Shown here one piece after another: positions 26,370-34,373 of a stretch of 58,636 nt of DNA. Both the position numbers and the translations under genes were made by a program. The DNA comes from an uncultured Erysipelotrichaceae bacterium. Its GTDB lineage: Bacteria; Bacillota_I; Bacilli_A; Erysipelotrichales; Erysipelotrichaceae. The stretch is from assembly GCA_945877405.1 (NCBI GenBank), contig CAMCSA010000011.1, positions 1 through 58,636 of the forward strand, in the 5' to 3' direction. The notes beneath the pieces are model-generated. The model made no database searches. It saw only the letters and a program-made list of their open reading frames with translations, and was not told where the DNA came from. Numbering within the stretch: the first letter of the stretch is position 1; every line of letters begins with the position of its first letter.

Positions 26370-26383
26370 AGTGTGAAAAATGG

Positions 26384-26415
26384 ATGAAGACAGATTCGCT
26401 CCGTCTTCATTTTTT
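26384..26415 (+). terminator. Terminator before cdaA
   Basis: ATGAAGAC (26384-26391) pairs with GTCTTCAT (26403-26410), followed by TTTTTT. Confidence 0.85.
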
Positions 26416-26435
26416 ATATGGTGGCGGTTGTGCTA

Positions 26436-26444
26436 TGGTATAAT
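26436..26444 (+). promoter_or_regulatory. Extended -10 promoter of cdaA-cdaR-glmM
   Basis: TGGTATAAT gives a perfect -10 box with the TGn extension. No good -35 is seen at the right distance, which is usual for extended -10 promoters. It lies 33 bases before the TTG start. Confidence 0.6.
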
Positions 26445-26477
26445 AGTTTTGATTTTTGAGGAAAGGAGAGATCCTGC

Positions 26478-27839
26478 TTGTCTGATTATACATTAAATCT
26501 TTCGATACTGACGCTGCGTACCGTTCTGCAGGCAGCGGCAGATATCTTTATCATATGGCTGATCCTGTACTATGTACTGCGGATTGTCCGTAATAACTCG
26601 AGAACGATACAGATCTTCAAGGGCATCATGATGTTTGTCCTGTTTGATGTGTGTGCCGGGTTCCTCGGTTTAAAAACCGTGAAGTATTTTGCGGATATTT
26701 TTCTTAACTGGGGAATTCTTGCGATCTTCATCATCTTCCAGCCGGAATTCCGTACACTGCTGGAAAAGATCGGTAAGACAAATTTCTTTGCCAGTCTGCA
26801 TGCACTGAGTGGAAACGAAAAGGAAAACATTGTCGATCAGATTGTCAGTGCAACAATGCTGCTGAGCTCTGATCAGACTGGTGCTCTGATTTCCATTGAA
26901 CGTTCCAATTCACTGGATGATTTCATCGAAACAGGCATCAGGCTGAACTCGGAAGTTACAGCAGAACTGTTGACATCCATCTTTGTCACCTCCACGCCAT
27001 TACATGATGGTGCGGTGATTATTCAGGGGGATAAGATCGCGTGTGCAAGTGCCTACTTCCCATCCACAAATCAGGAAGTGCCATCCCGTTATGGGGCACG
27101 TCATAGAGCTGCAATCGGTATTTCCGAGATCACAGACTGCGTGACAATTGTCGTTTCCGAGGAAACCGGAAATGTATCAGTGGCAGCTGCTGGAAAACTG
27201 ATCTCTGTTGACCGTAAGGGATTAAAGGATTATCTGATGCATGAGATCTGTGGTGAAACGATTGAAGTCAGATCCCATATCAGCACAAACAATACAATAT
27301 CTTCTTCCAAGAAGTCAGCGATGATTGAAAAGCTGGCTTTACGCCGTCAGAAGCCGACAGAGACAGAAGAACCGGCTGAAGAAACCATAACAGAAGAAAA
27401 GCCTGCAAAAATGCATGTGGAATCTGTTGTTGTGGCAACTTCGCCTCGTGACATAGAAACACAGCAGAAAAATGTGGAAGAAATCCATAAGGCAGCGGAT
27501 GCGGAAGCGATGGCACAGGAAATCAAACTTCCTCATAAAAAGAAGCGTCCGGCTCCAAGCTATCCTGACCAGTCTCAACGCAGGCAGAAAAACAGGCAGC
27601 AGCGCATGACAAGCCAGCAGGTGGCAGAAGCACGGCAGGCAACTGCGGCTGCTTTATCCCATGAAGTCAGGGAAGAAAAACCGACAGTTGTCATGAAGGA
27701 AGAACATGAACAGTTTGATACAACAAAACTGGATATCTCAAAGATTGTAGGATTCAACGATGAACTGGACCGTCAGTTCAGAATGGTCGATGATCTGTCG
27801 AAGAAATCCTCTGAGAAAGAAGGAGGTGAAGACAGATGA
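26478..27839 (+). CDS. cdaA: Diadenylate cyclase CdaA with a long charged C-terminal tail
   Basis: The 453-residue protein has three N-terminal membrane helices and a DAC domain with the catalytic DGA (177-179) and RHR (208-210). It makes c-di-AMP from two ATP at the membrane. The start is a TTG at 26478 placed 8 bases after AAAGGAGAG. CdaA proteins are usually about 270-280 residues; this one carries about 180 more residues, rich in Lys, Glu, Gln and Pro, with no recognised domain. Its stop overlaps the cdaR start (ATGA), and glmM follows, the conserved order cdaA-cdaR-glmM. Confidence 0.94.
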   Translation: MSDYTLNLSILTLRTVLQAAADIFIIWLILYYVLRIVRNNSRTIQIFKGIMMFVLFDVCAGFLGLKTVKYFADIFLNWGILAIFIIFQPEFRTLLEKIGKTNFFASLHALSGNEKENIVDQIVSATMLLSSDQTGALISIERSNSLDDFIETGIRLNSEVTAELLTSIFVTSTPLHDGAVIIQGDKIACASAYFPSTNQEVPSRYGARHRAAIGISEITDCVTIVVSEETGNVSVAAAGKLISVDRKGLKDYLMHEICGETIEVRSHISTNNTISSSKKSAMIEKLALRRQKPTETEEPAEETITEEKPAKMHVESVVVATSPRDIETQQKNVEEIHKAADAEAMAQEIKLPHKKKRPAPSYPDQSQRRQKNRQQRMTSQQVAEARQATAAALSHEVREEKPTVVMKEEHEQFDTTKLDISKIVGFNDELDRQFRMVDDLSKKSSEKEGGEDR

Positions 27840-29266
27840 ATAAACCGGAAAAGAATAAGGAAGTGAAGGAAAAGAAAAACAGAACTTCCGCTTCCAAGAC
27901 AGAGCAGGCAAATAAGATCGGCAGACAGTCCAAAAAGATGTCCGAGTCGTATGAGAAGATGGAGCTGATGCTTGCCAAAGTGATCAAAATCTTCTCCACA
28001 TTCCTGGATAAGGTTCTTTTCAATAACAGACATTCCAAGCTGGTTGCTCTGGTACTGGCACTGTTAATGTATGTTGGCGTCAACTACAGTTCTGTTCAGT
28101 CCATCTATACAAGTACATTGCGTTCCAGCAGATCTCTTTCCGATGTGGCTGTCACAGTCAATGTCAACAGTGATACATTTGAAGTATCCGGTGTACCGAC
28201 TGCTGCCAATATCACCATTACAGGTGATGCTACAACAGTCACAACGGCAGCCAACTCCAAAGACGGTAAGGTCATTGTGGATCTGGAAGGATTGACCGAA
28301 GGAACACATGAAGTCAGACTGACAACAGAAGGCTATGGCTCCAATGTCAATGTGGTCGTAGATCCTTCTACAGTTGTTGTTACATTAAGCCGTAAGGTGA
28401 CAAAGCAGTTTGATATTTCTTATGATTTCATCAATCTGTCGCAGATGGAAGATATCTATTCTCCTGGAACTCCTGTATTTGACTATACAAAGGTCAATGT
28501 CAGAGCTTCCTCAAAGACACTGGATTCCATTGCCTTTGTCAAGGCACTGATCGATGTATCCGGTCAGACATCTGATTTTGAACAGAACGCAAAGCTTGTT
28601 GCGTATGATTCCAACGGTAATCCTGTCAATGCGGATATCATTCCGAATGAAGTGCATGTTGTAGTGCCTGTGACAAATCCAAGCAAGTCCGTTCCTATCA
28701 ATGTTCAGGTCAGTGGTGAAGTTCCGGATGGAAAGTCAATCAGTTCGATTACACTGGATCAGCAGACTGTCACGATCTATGGTGCAGAAAACATTCTGGC
28801 GGATATTGACAATATCACTGTTACACTGGATGCTTCCACACTGACAAAGGATGCAACGGTATTAAGACCGATTTCATTGCCATCCGGTGTCTCCAGTGCC
28901 AATGTCTCTCAGATCACAATGAATGTAACCCTTGGCAATTCAACCACAAAGACAGTTGACAATGTCCCGATTCATGTCAAAAACAATGTCAACCATTATA
29001 AAGCTTCTCAGCCTGACAATATTACAACCGTATCTGTTGAAGTGACGGGTACGGAAGAAAACATTGCTGAGGTAAGTGCAGATATGATCAATGTCTATAT
29101 TGATATGAAGGATGCGACTCCTGGTCTGCAGACTTTCGAACTGAAGGTAGAACAGCCGACAAATGGTCTTGTCAGCTATAAGCTGAAAGACAGCACATAT
29201 TCACTGAATGTACTTGGTGAAACAGATGATTCCGCAACAGAAGGAGGAACGATCAACAATGAGTAG
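27836..29266 (+). CDS. cdaR: CdaA regulator CdaR (YbbR domains)
   Basis: The 476-residue protein has a charged cytoplasmic N-terminus, one membrane helix (about residues 69-85, LVALVLALLMYVGVN) and an extracellular part. That part is built of YbbR repeats, about four by eye, such as VTVNVNSD..EVSG and VPINVQVSGEVPDG. CdaR binds CdaA through the membrane and modulates c-di-AMP synthesis. The N-terminal tail of about 65 mostly Lys/Glu residues is longer than I would expect and may touch the extended CdaA tail. The stop overlaps the glmM start by 8 bases. Confidence 0.9.
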   Translation: MNKPEKNKEVKEKKNRTSASKTEQANKIGRQSKKMSESYEKMELMLAKVIKIFSTFLDKVLFNNRHSKLVALVLALLMYVGVNYSSVQSIYTSTLRSSRSLSDVAVTVNVNSDTFEVSGVPTAANITITGDATTVTTAANSKDGKVIVDLEGLTEGTHEVRLTTEGYGSNVNVVVDPSTVVVTLSRKVTKQFDISYDFINLSQMEDIYSPGTPVFDYTKVNVRASSKTLDSIAFVKALIDVSGQTSDFEQNAKLVAYDSNGNPVNADIIPNEVHVVVPVTNPSKSVPINVQVSGEVPDGKSISSITLDQQTVTIYGAENILADIDNITVTLDASTLTKDATVLRPISLPSGVSSANVSQITMNVTLGNSTTKTVDNVPIHVKNNVNHYKASQPDNITTVSVEVTGTEENIAEVSADMINVYIDMKDATPGLQTFELKVEQPTNGLVSYKLKDSTYSLNVLGETDDSATEGGTINNE

Positions 29267-30602
29267 ATATTTTGGAACGGATGGAATTCGTGGTAAGGCC
29301 AACATCGGCCTGAGGGCAGACACAGCATTCAAGGTCGGCAGATACCTTGGCTATTACTACAGCAGAGAAGGTAAGAAGAATATTGTCATCGGTAAGGATA
29401 CAAGACTTTCTTCTGACATGCTGGAAAGTGCATTGGCAGCAGGTATTGCTTCTTCTGGCTGCGATGCCTATCTTGTCGGTTATTGTCCGACACCATGTGT
29501 ATGCCATCTGACAGTCAAAGAAGATTTTGCGTGTGGTGCAATGATTTCCGCAAGTCATAATCCATATTATGATAACGGTATTAAAGTATTCTCCAAGGAA
29601 GGTATCAAACTGCAGGGAGAAGTGGAAGAGCTGATTGAAGATTATCTGGATGGAAAGATCGACATTCCTTTTGCGACAGATGATGCGATCGGAAGAGTCG
29701 TTTCCTACTCACAGGGTCTTGAAAACTATCTGGACTGGATTGTTGCGGAATATCCGCTCGATCTTTCCGGTATGAAGATCGCAATGGACTGCGCAAACGG
29801 ATCTTCTTCCTTTACAGCAGAAAGAGCGCTGAAAAGACTTGGCGCAGAAGTTACTGTATTCAATGCACAGCCGGATGGAGTGAACATCAACAATCACTGC
29901 GGTTCCACACATCCACAGGATTTTATCGCTTTCATGAAGGAACATGAAGGAGAATATGATCTTGGCCTGACTTTTGATGGTGATGCGGACAGACAGATCC
30001 CGATCGCACCGGATGGAAGACAGGTGGATGGTGACTACATGCTGTATATTCTTGGTAAGTATTACAGAGATGCAGGTGTACTGGAAGGTAACACGGTTGT
30101 TACAACTGTCATGGCAAACCTCGGCTTATGGAAGGCTATGGAAAGAGAAGGCATCAATGTTGAAAAGACGGATGTCGGAGATAAATATGTCTATGACATG
30201 ATGTGCAGAAAAGGATATATTGTCGGAGGGGAACAGTCCGGTCATATTATCCTCAAACGTCATGCTACAACCGGGGATGGCCTGATGACGGCGCTTTCCA
30301 TTCTGAAAGTCATGAAGGTATCCGGTAAGAGTGTGGCAGAGCTGATGGAAGGACTTAAGATCTATCCACAGCTGCTTGTCAATGTACATGTAACAGACAA
30401 GACAAAGGTCATGGATGATCCACAGGTACAGGAAGCAATTGCAGATGTGGATGTACAGCTGCATGGTAACGGCAGAGTTCTTGTCCGTCCAAGCGGTACA
30501 GAACCTCTGTTACGTGTCATGGCAGAAGCTGAGACAGATGAAATCTGTCATGAAGTCTGCCATCGTATCGCAGATCTTATTGAAGAAAAATACGGTGCAT
30601 GA
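29259..30602 (+). CDS. glmM: Phosphoglucosamine mutase
   Basis: The 447-residue protein shows the phosphohexomutase motifs: YFGTDGIRG, the phosphoserine loop MISASHNPYYDNG, metal-binding TFDGDADRQ, GGEQSGH, and the phosphate site VRPSGTEP. It interconverts glucosamine-6-phosphate and glucosamine-1-phosphate for cell-wall precursor synthesis. The start at 29259 follows AGGAGGAACGATCAAC; an upstream in-frame start would lie deep in cdaR. GlmM is known to bind and inhibit CdaA in related bacteria, which explains the conserved operon. Confidence 0.96.
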   Translation: MSRYFGTDGIRGKANIGLRADTAFKVGRYLGYYYSREGKKNIVIGKDTRLSSDMLESALAAGIASSGCDAYLVGYCPTPCVCHLTVKEDFACGAMISASHNPYYDNGIKVFSKEGIKLQGEVEELIEDYLDGKIDIPFATDDAIGRVVSYSQGLENYLDWIVAEYPLDLSGMKIAMDCANGSSSFTAERALKRLGAEVTVFNAQPDGVNINNHCGSTHPQDFIAFMKEHEGEYDLGLTFDGDADRQIPIAPDGRQVDGDYMLYILGKYYRDAGVLEGNTVVTTVMANLGLWKAMEREGINVEKTDVGDKYVYDMMCRKGYIVGGEQSGHIILKRHATTGDGLMTALSILKVMKVSGKSVAELMEGLKIYPQLLVNVHVTDKTKVMDDPQVQEAIADVDVQLHGNGRVLVRPSGTEPLLRVMAEAETDEICHEVCHRIADLIEEKYGA

Positions 30603-30608
30603 TGATGT

Positions 30609-30639
30609 GGACAGTTTCGTTTTTGAAACTGTCCCTTTT
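30609..30639 (+). terminator. Terminator after glmM
   Basis: A perfect 10-bp stem GGACAGTTTC/GAAACTGTCC around GTTTTT is followed by CTTTT, 6 bases after the stop. Confidence 0.88.
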
Positions 30640-30718
30640 CATATCTGATGTGATAAAATATGTTCGGGAAAAGACCTGAATGGGTAATACAACAGATAAT
30701 CAAAAAGAAGGTGATCAT

Positions 30719-31378
30719 ATGAAAAGAGTAATTGCGATCGTAGAAGATGAGAAAGATCTGAATGAACTTGTCAAACGGTATCTGGAAAAGGAAGGGTATG
30801 AAGTCCGCTCCTATCTGACATTTGATGAGGCTTCTGCACATACAACAGATGATGATGTGCATATGTGGATTCTTGATATCATGCTTGGTGATAAGAGTGG
30901 CTTTGATCTGATTGAAGAAATCCGCATGCATGATGGAGAAGTGCCTGTCATCTTCATGTCCGCAAGAGATAAGGAATTTGATCGTATCATCGGTCTTGAA
31001 AAAGGATCGGATGACTACATTACAAAACCGTTTTCACCAAAGGAACTTGTGCTGCGTGTCAATAATCTGATGAGACGGGTCTATCGTGATGAGGATAAGT
31101 ATCTGTCTGTTGATGGATATGATATTGATGAAAATCAGAGAACCGTAGTAGAAGGCAATACACAGATTGAACTTACAACAAAGGAATTTGATCTTCTGAT
31201 GATGTTTGTCAACAATCGTGGTAAGGCATTCCCACGTGAAAAGATTCTTGAGCAGGTATGGGAAGAAAACTATTTCGGATCAGACCGTGTTGTTGATGAT
31301 ACACTGCGCAGACTTAGAAAGAAGATGCCGAATCTGAGTATCAAGACAATCTATGGATTCGGATACAAACTTGGATGA
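30719..31378 (+). CDS. OmpR/PhoB-family response regulator
   Basis: The 219-residue protein has a receiver domain with VEDEKDL, phospho-acceptor Asp in MWILDIMLGD, and the conserved KPF (ITKPFSPKEL). A winged-helix DNA-binding domain follows (EFDLLMMFVNNRGKAFPREKIL..VDDTLRRLRKK). It is activated by the sensor kinase encoded next, which it overlaps by 4 bases (ATGA). The start at 30719 has GAAGGTGATCAT upstream; 13 extra in-frame codons before it lack such a site. Targets are unknown. Confidence 0.93.
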   Translation: MKRVIAIVEDEKDLNELVKRYLEKEGYEVRSYLTFDEASAHTTDDDVHMWILDIMLGDKSGFDLIEEIRMHDGEVPVIFMSARDKEFDRIIGLEKGSDDYITKPFSPKELVLRVNNLMRRVYRDEDKYLSVDGYDIDENQRTVVEGNTQIELTTKEFDLLMMFVNNRGKAFPREKILEQVWEENYFGSDRVVDDTLRRLRKKMPNLSIKTIYGFGYKLG

Positions 31379-32802
31379 AACGCATCAGGCTATGGCTGCA
31401 TGAACTGTCATTGACACAGCAGCTGCTTGGTATCGTATTCCTGTTTGTTTCCATCTTTGCCGGATTTGTATTCTTCTTTCTTAATCCGGCTATTGATCAG
31501 TTTTCCATGACGGAAATGTATGAGCTGCTTCATAATTCCCAGAATACGATGATTGTGTACATGAATGATAATCCGGATCATCAGCTGGAGATTGAGACGT
31601 CAGATACGTCCATCAAAGTATATCTGTATGATCCGTCTGTAGATGTCATGGTACATCTGGTTGGTGAACCGATTAATGAAGATCTCAAACAGGATATCCG
31701 CAGAAATGCGGTACGGAAACTGGAAGGAACGCAGGACTATTCGATGCAGACAACGGATATGGATGATGAAGGTGTTACCCGCAATGTCACATCTTTGTAT
31801 TCCATGACACTGTTAAAGGATGGCAGATATCTGATCTCTATCCTGTCGGATGCCTATCGGGAAAGATTCCAGAGATCTTTGATCAATGGCATTGTTTTGA
31901 TGAATGGGTGTATGATCGGAATTCTGTTTGCAATTCTGGTTGTCTGGGTAGGCTCTTTGATCTTTTCGTTGAATCAGATCCAAAGCTACATAACAAAAGT
32001 CAGAAATGATGAACCGGCACAGCTGAATGTCAAACGAAATGATGAAATCGGTGAAGTGGCGGTTGCCTTAACCGAAATGGAAACTGAACTGTCACGTCAG
32101 AACAGGGAAAAGGAAGAGATGATTCAGAATATTTCCCATGATCTGAAAACACCGATTGCGACAATCAAATCATACAGCGAAGCAATCAAGGACGGTATTT
32201 ATCCATACGATACACTGGAAAAATCTGTTGATGTCATCATCGAACATGCCGGCAGACTGGAAAAGAAGGTACGCAGTCTGATTCTGCTGAATAAGATGGG
32301 TTATCTGCAGGATACTGCCCCTGAAGGAAACTGTCTTGATATGAATGAGGTGATCGAAAAGGCGATTCTTTCACTCAAGGTAGTCAAACCTGAAATTGAA
32401 CTGATCTCGAAGGCGGATCCGGATATCTGTTTCCATGGGGAAGAGGAACCTTGGCGTATTACGGTGGAAAACCTGATTGACAATGCATTACGTTATGCCA
32501 AGTCACATATCATTGTTGAACTGCATGAAAATGAATTATGTGTCATCAATGATGGAAGCCATATTGAAGAAGAACGGATGGAAACACTGTTCCACCCATA
32601 TGAAAAAGGCACGGATGGTCAGTTCGGTTTAGGATTATCCATTGTATATCGCGTCTGTACAACCTATGGATATCGTGTGCAGGCAGAAAACCTGAAAGAT
32701 GGGGTGTGCTTTCGAATCTGGAAGGAACATCGTGGTAAAGAACCAAGACGCAAAGAAAAAAACAGCCGTCGTATGAACAGAAATGAAGGAACTGCTGCCT
32801 GA
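31375..32802 (+). CDS. Sensor histidine kinase
   Basis: The 475-residue protein has two membrane helices (about 18-40 and 174-198) around an extracellular sensor loop. A HAMP linker, a HisKA motif with the phospho-His in NISHDLKTPIATIKSYSE, and an ATPase domain (NLIDNALRYA, then FGLGLSIVYRV) follow. The G1 box (DNG type) is short and reads INDGSH. It phosphorylates the response regulator upstream. The signal cannot be inferred. A terminator overlaps the 3' end. Confidence 0.93.
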   Translation: MKRIRLWLHELSLTQQLLGIVFLFVSIFAGFVFFFLNPAIDQFSMTEMYELLHNSQNTMIVYMNDNPDHQLEIETSDTSIKVYLYDPSVDVMVHLVGEPINEDLKQDIRRNAVRKLEGTQDYSMQTTDMDDEGVTRNVTSLYSMTLLKDGRYLISILSDAYRERFQRSLINGIVLMNGCMIGILFAILVVWVGSLIFSLNQIQSYITKVRNDEPAQLNVKRNDEIGEVAVALTEMETELSRQNREKEEMIQNISHDLKTPIATIKSYSEAIKDGIYPYDTLEKSVDVIIEHAGRLEKKVRSLILLNKMGYLQDTAPEGNCLDMNEVIEKAILSLKVVKPEIELISKADPDICFHGEEEPWRITVENLIDNALRYAKSHIIVELHENELCVINDGSHIEEERMETLFHPYEKGTDGQFGLGLSIVYRVCTTYGYRVQAENLKDGVCFRIWKEHRGKEPRRKEKNSRRMNRNEGTAA

Positions 32803-32822
32803 TGATCAGCGGCTCCTTTTTA
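32787..32822 (+). terminator. Terminator overlapping the kinase 3' end
   Basis: AGGAACTGCTG (32787-32797) pairs with CAGCGGCTCCT (32807-32817) with two imperfect positions, followed by a T run. The kinase stop lies in the loop. Confidence 0.65.
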
Positions 32823-32838
32823 AAAAAAGGAGAAGAAC

Positions 32839-33522
32839 ATGAAGGAAGACAGAATAATGGAAACACAATCATTACATCTGACGGGCGTATCCAACGGCAG
32901 AACACTGGCAGGATATCGTACACAGGATGGAAGAACTATCCGTCCACATAAACTGTTGCGTACAGGCATGCTTGCCAAAGCAACGCCGCAGGATGTGGAT
33001 CTCCTTGTCAATCAGGAACATCTTGGCATGATCATTGATCTTCGAACGGAAACGGAAGCCAGGGCGGTATTCAGGGGAAGCCCTGATTTTGCAGGAAAGG
33101 CGGATACATTGATCTGTGAACTGATGCAGCATCCGACTGTAACAGATCAGAGATGGAAACACCGTATTATTGCCGGTTATTCACTGGCTGGACTGTTTGG
33201 TTTGTATGCCTGTACGAAAACAGATCTGTTTGATGGGTGCGTAAGCTGTTCAGGTTCTTTGTGGTATCCGTGATTTGTACAGTATCTGAAAGAGAGTCAT
33301 GTATATGCTCGTGTGATTTATCTTTCCTTTGGGACAAAAGAAAAAGACAGCAGAAATCCTGTTCTGTCAAAGATAAAGGAACGTACAGAACAGGTCGTGG
33401 ACTTTCTGAAACAAGATCATATTTGCACCTTGGAAATGAATCCAGGCGGTCATTTCCATGATCCGGATGGAAGATTGCAGAAAGGCATTACATGGATGAT
33501 GGCTCATCTCCCTGTCAGATGA
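32839..33522 (+). pseudogene. Chimeric remnant: tyrosine phosphatase front, esterase back
   Basis: Residues 1 to about 85 (TGVSNGRTLAGYRTQDG, LLRTGMLAKAT, MIIDLRTETEARA) match the start of a Tyr_phosphatase3-type protein, but the catalytic CX5R loop is missing. The frame then changes identity to the middle of a putative esterase (HRIIAGYSLAGLFGLYA, CSGSLWYP). It hits TGA at 33271-33273 and continues open in the same frame to 33522 (FVQYLKES, MNPGGHFHDPDGR). The join near 33105-33130 looks like a deletion that fused two genes, and the nonsense codon came in addition. Neither part should be functional. It still has a good ribosome site (AAAGGAGAAGAAC). Confidence 0.75.
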
Positions 33523-33567
33523 AGACGGGGATTTTGTATGGAAAACAGGCATGTTTTCGCCATTTGG

Positions 33568-33595
33568 TTCAAATCTGCATGCATTTTGTTATAGA
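33568..33595 (+). promoter_or_regulatory. Promoter close to the alpha/beta hydrolase start
   Basis: TTCAAA (33568-33573) and TATAGA (33590-33595) are 16 bp apart, 10 bases before the ATG. No Shine-Dalgarno sequence lies between. A leaderless or nearly leaderless transcript is expected. Confidence 0.45.
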
Positions 33596-33605
33596 ATAGT
33601 TTCGT

Positions 33606-34373
33606 ATGAATAAAACAGTTGAGATTAATGGTGTAACAACCGCATATATGGAAGAGGGGGCTGGAATCCCTGTTGTACTGATGCATGGCTGGGGACAGAA
33701 CAAAGAGATGATGATTCATATCTTTGATCACCTCAAGGACAGATTCCGTGTCATCTCTTTGGATTTTCCGGGTTTTGGTGAATCGGGATTACCACCTGAG
33801 GCATGGGGTGTCATTGAATATGAAAAGTTCTTTGAACAGTTCCTTGAAACAGTCGGAGCTGATCGTGTCATTCTGATTGGTCATTCTTTCGGATGTCGTG
33901 TGGCGATCCGGTTTGCTGCAAGACATCCACAGCGTGTCATTAGAATGATACTGACTGGTGCTGCAGGAATCCGGCCAAAGCATGATCTGAAGTGGCATAT
34001 CGCAACGAAGACTTACAAGCTTGGCAAGTTTGTATTGAAGATCACCGGTCAGAAGGGAAGACTGCAGGAGCTACAGAAGAACGCCGGTTCTGAGGATTAC
34101 AGAAATGCAGTAGGCATTATGAAGCCGACTTTTGTAAAGGTGGTCAATGATGATATTGCTCCAATATTATCTTCCATTGTCTGTCCGGTACTGCTTGTAT
34201 GGGGAGATCTTGATACTGCAGCACCATTATGGATGGGACAGCAGATGGAAAAGGAAATGAAGGATGCAGGTCTTGCGATCTTTGAAGGAGATGACCATTG
34301 GGCATACTGGCATCAGGCAGATCGGTTTAATTCAGTCATTGACGTGTTTGTAAAGGAGGATGAACAGGCATGA
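33606..34373 (+). CDS. Alpha/beta hydrolase
   Basis: The 255-residue protein has the alpha/beta hydrolase core: VVLMHGWGQNKE (oxyanion loop), LDFPGFGESG, and the nucleophile elbow LIGHSFGCRVAIRFA. WGDLDTAAP follows near the acid and GDDHWAYW probably supplies the catalytic His. The substrate is unknown. The stop overlaps the start of the membrane MurF-like ligase (ATGA), so the two are translated together. That suggests a role in cell-wall or lipid-linked precursor metabolism. No ribosome site precedes the ATG. Confidence 0.85.
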   Translation: MNKTVEINGVTTAYMEEGAGIPVVLMHGWGQNKEMMIHIFDHLKDRFRVISLDFPGFGESGLPPEAWGVIEYEKFFEQFLETVGADRVILIGHSFGCRVAIRFAARHPQRVIRMILTGAAGIRPKHDLKWHIATKTYKLGKFVLKITGQKGRLQELQKNAGSEDYRNAVGIMKPTFVKVVNDDIAPILSSIVCPVLLVWGDLDTAAPLWMGQQMEKEMKDAGLAIFEGDDHWAYWHQADRFNSVIDVFVKEDEQA

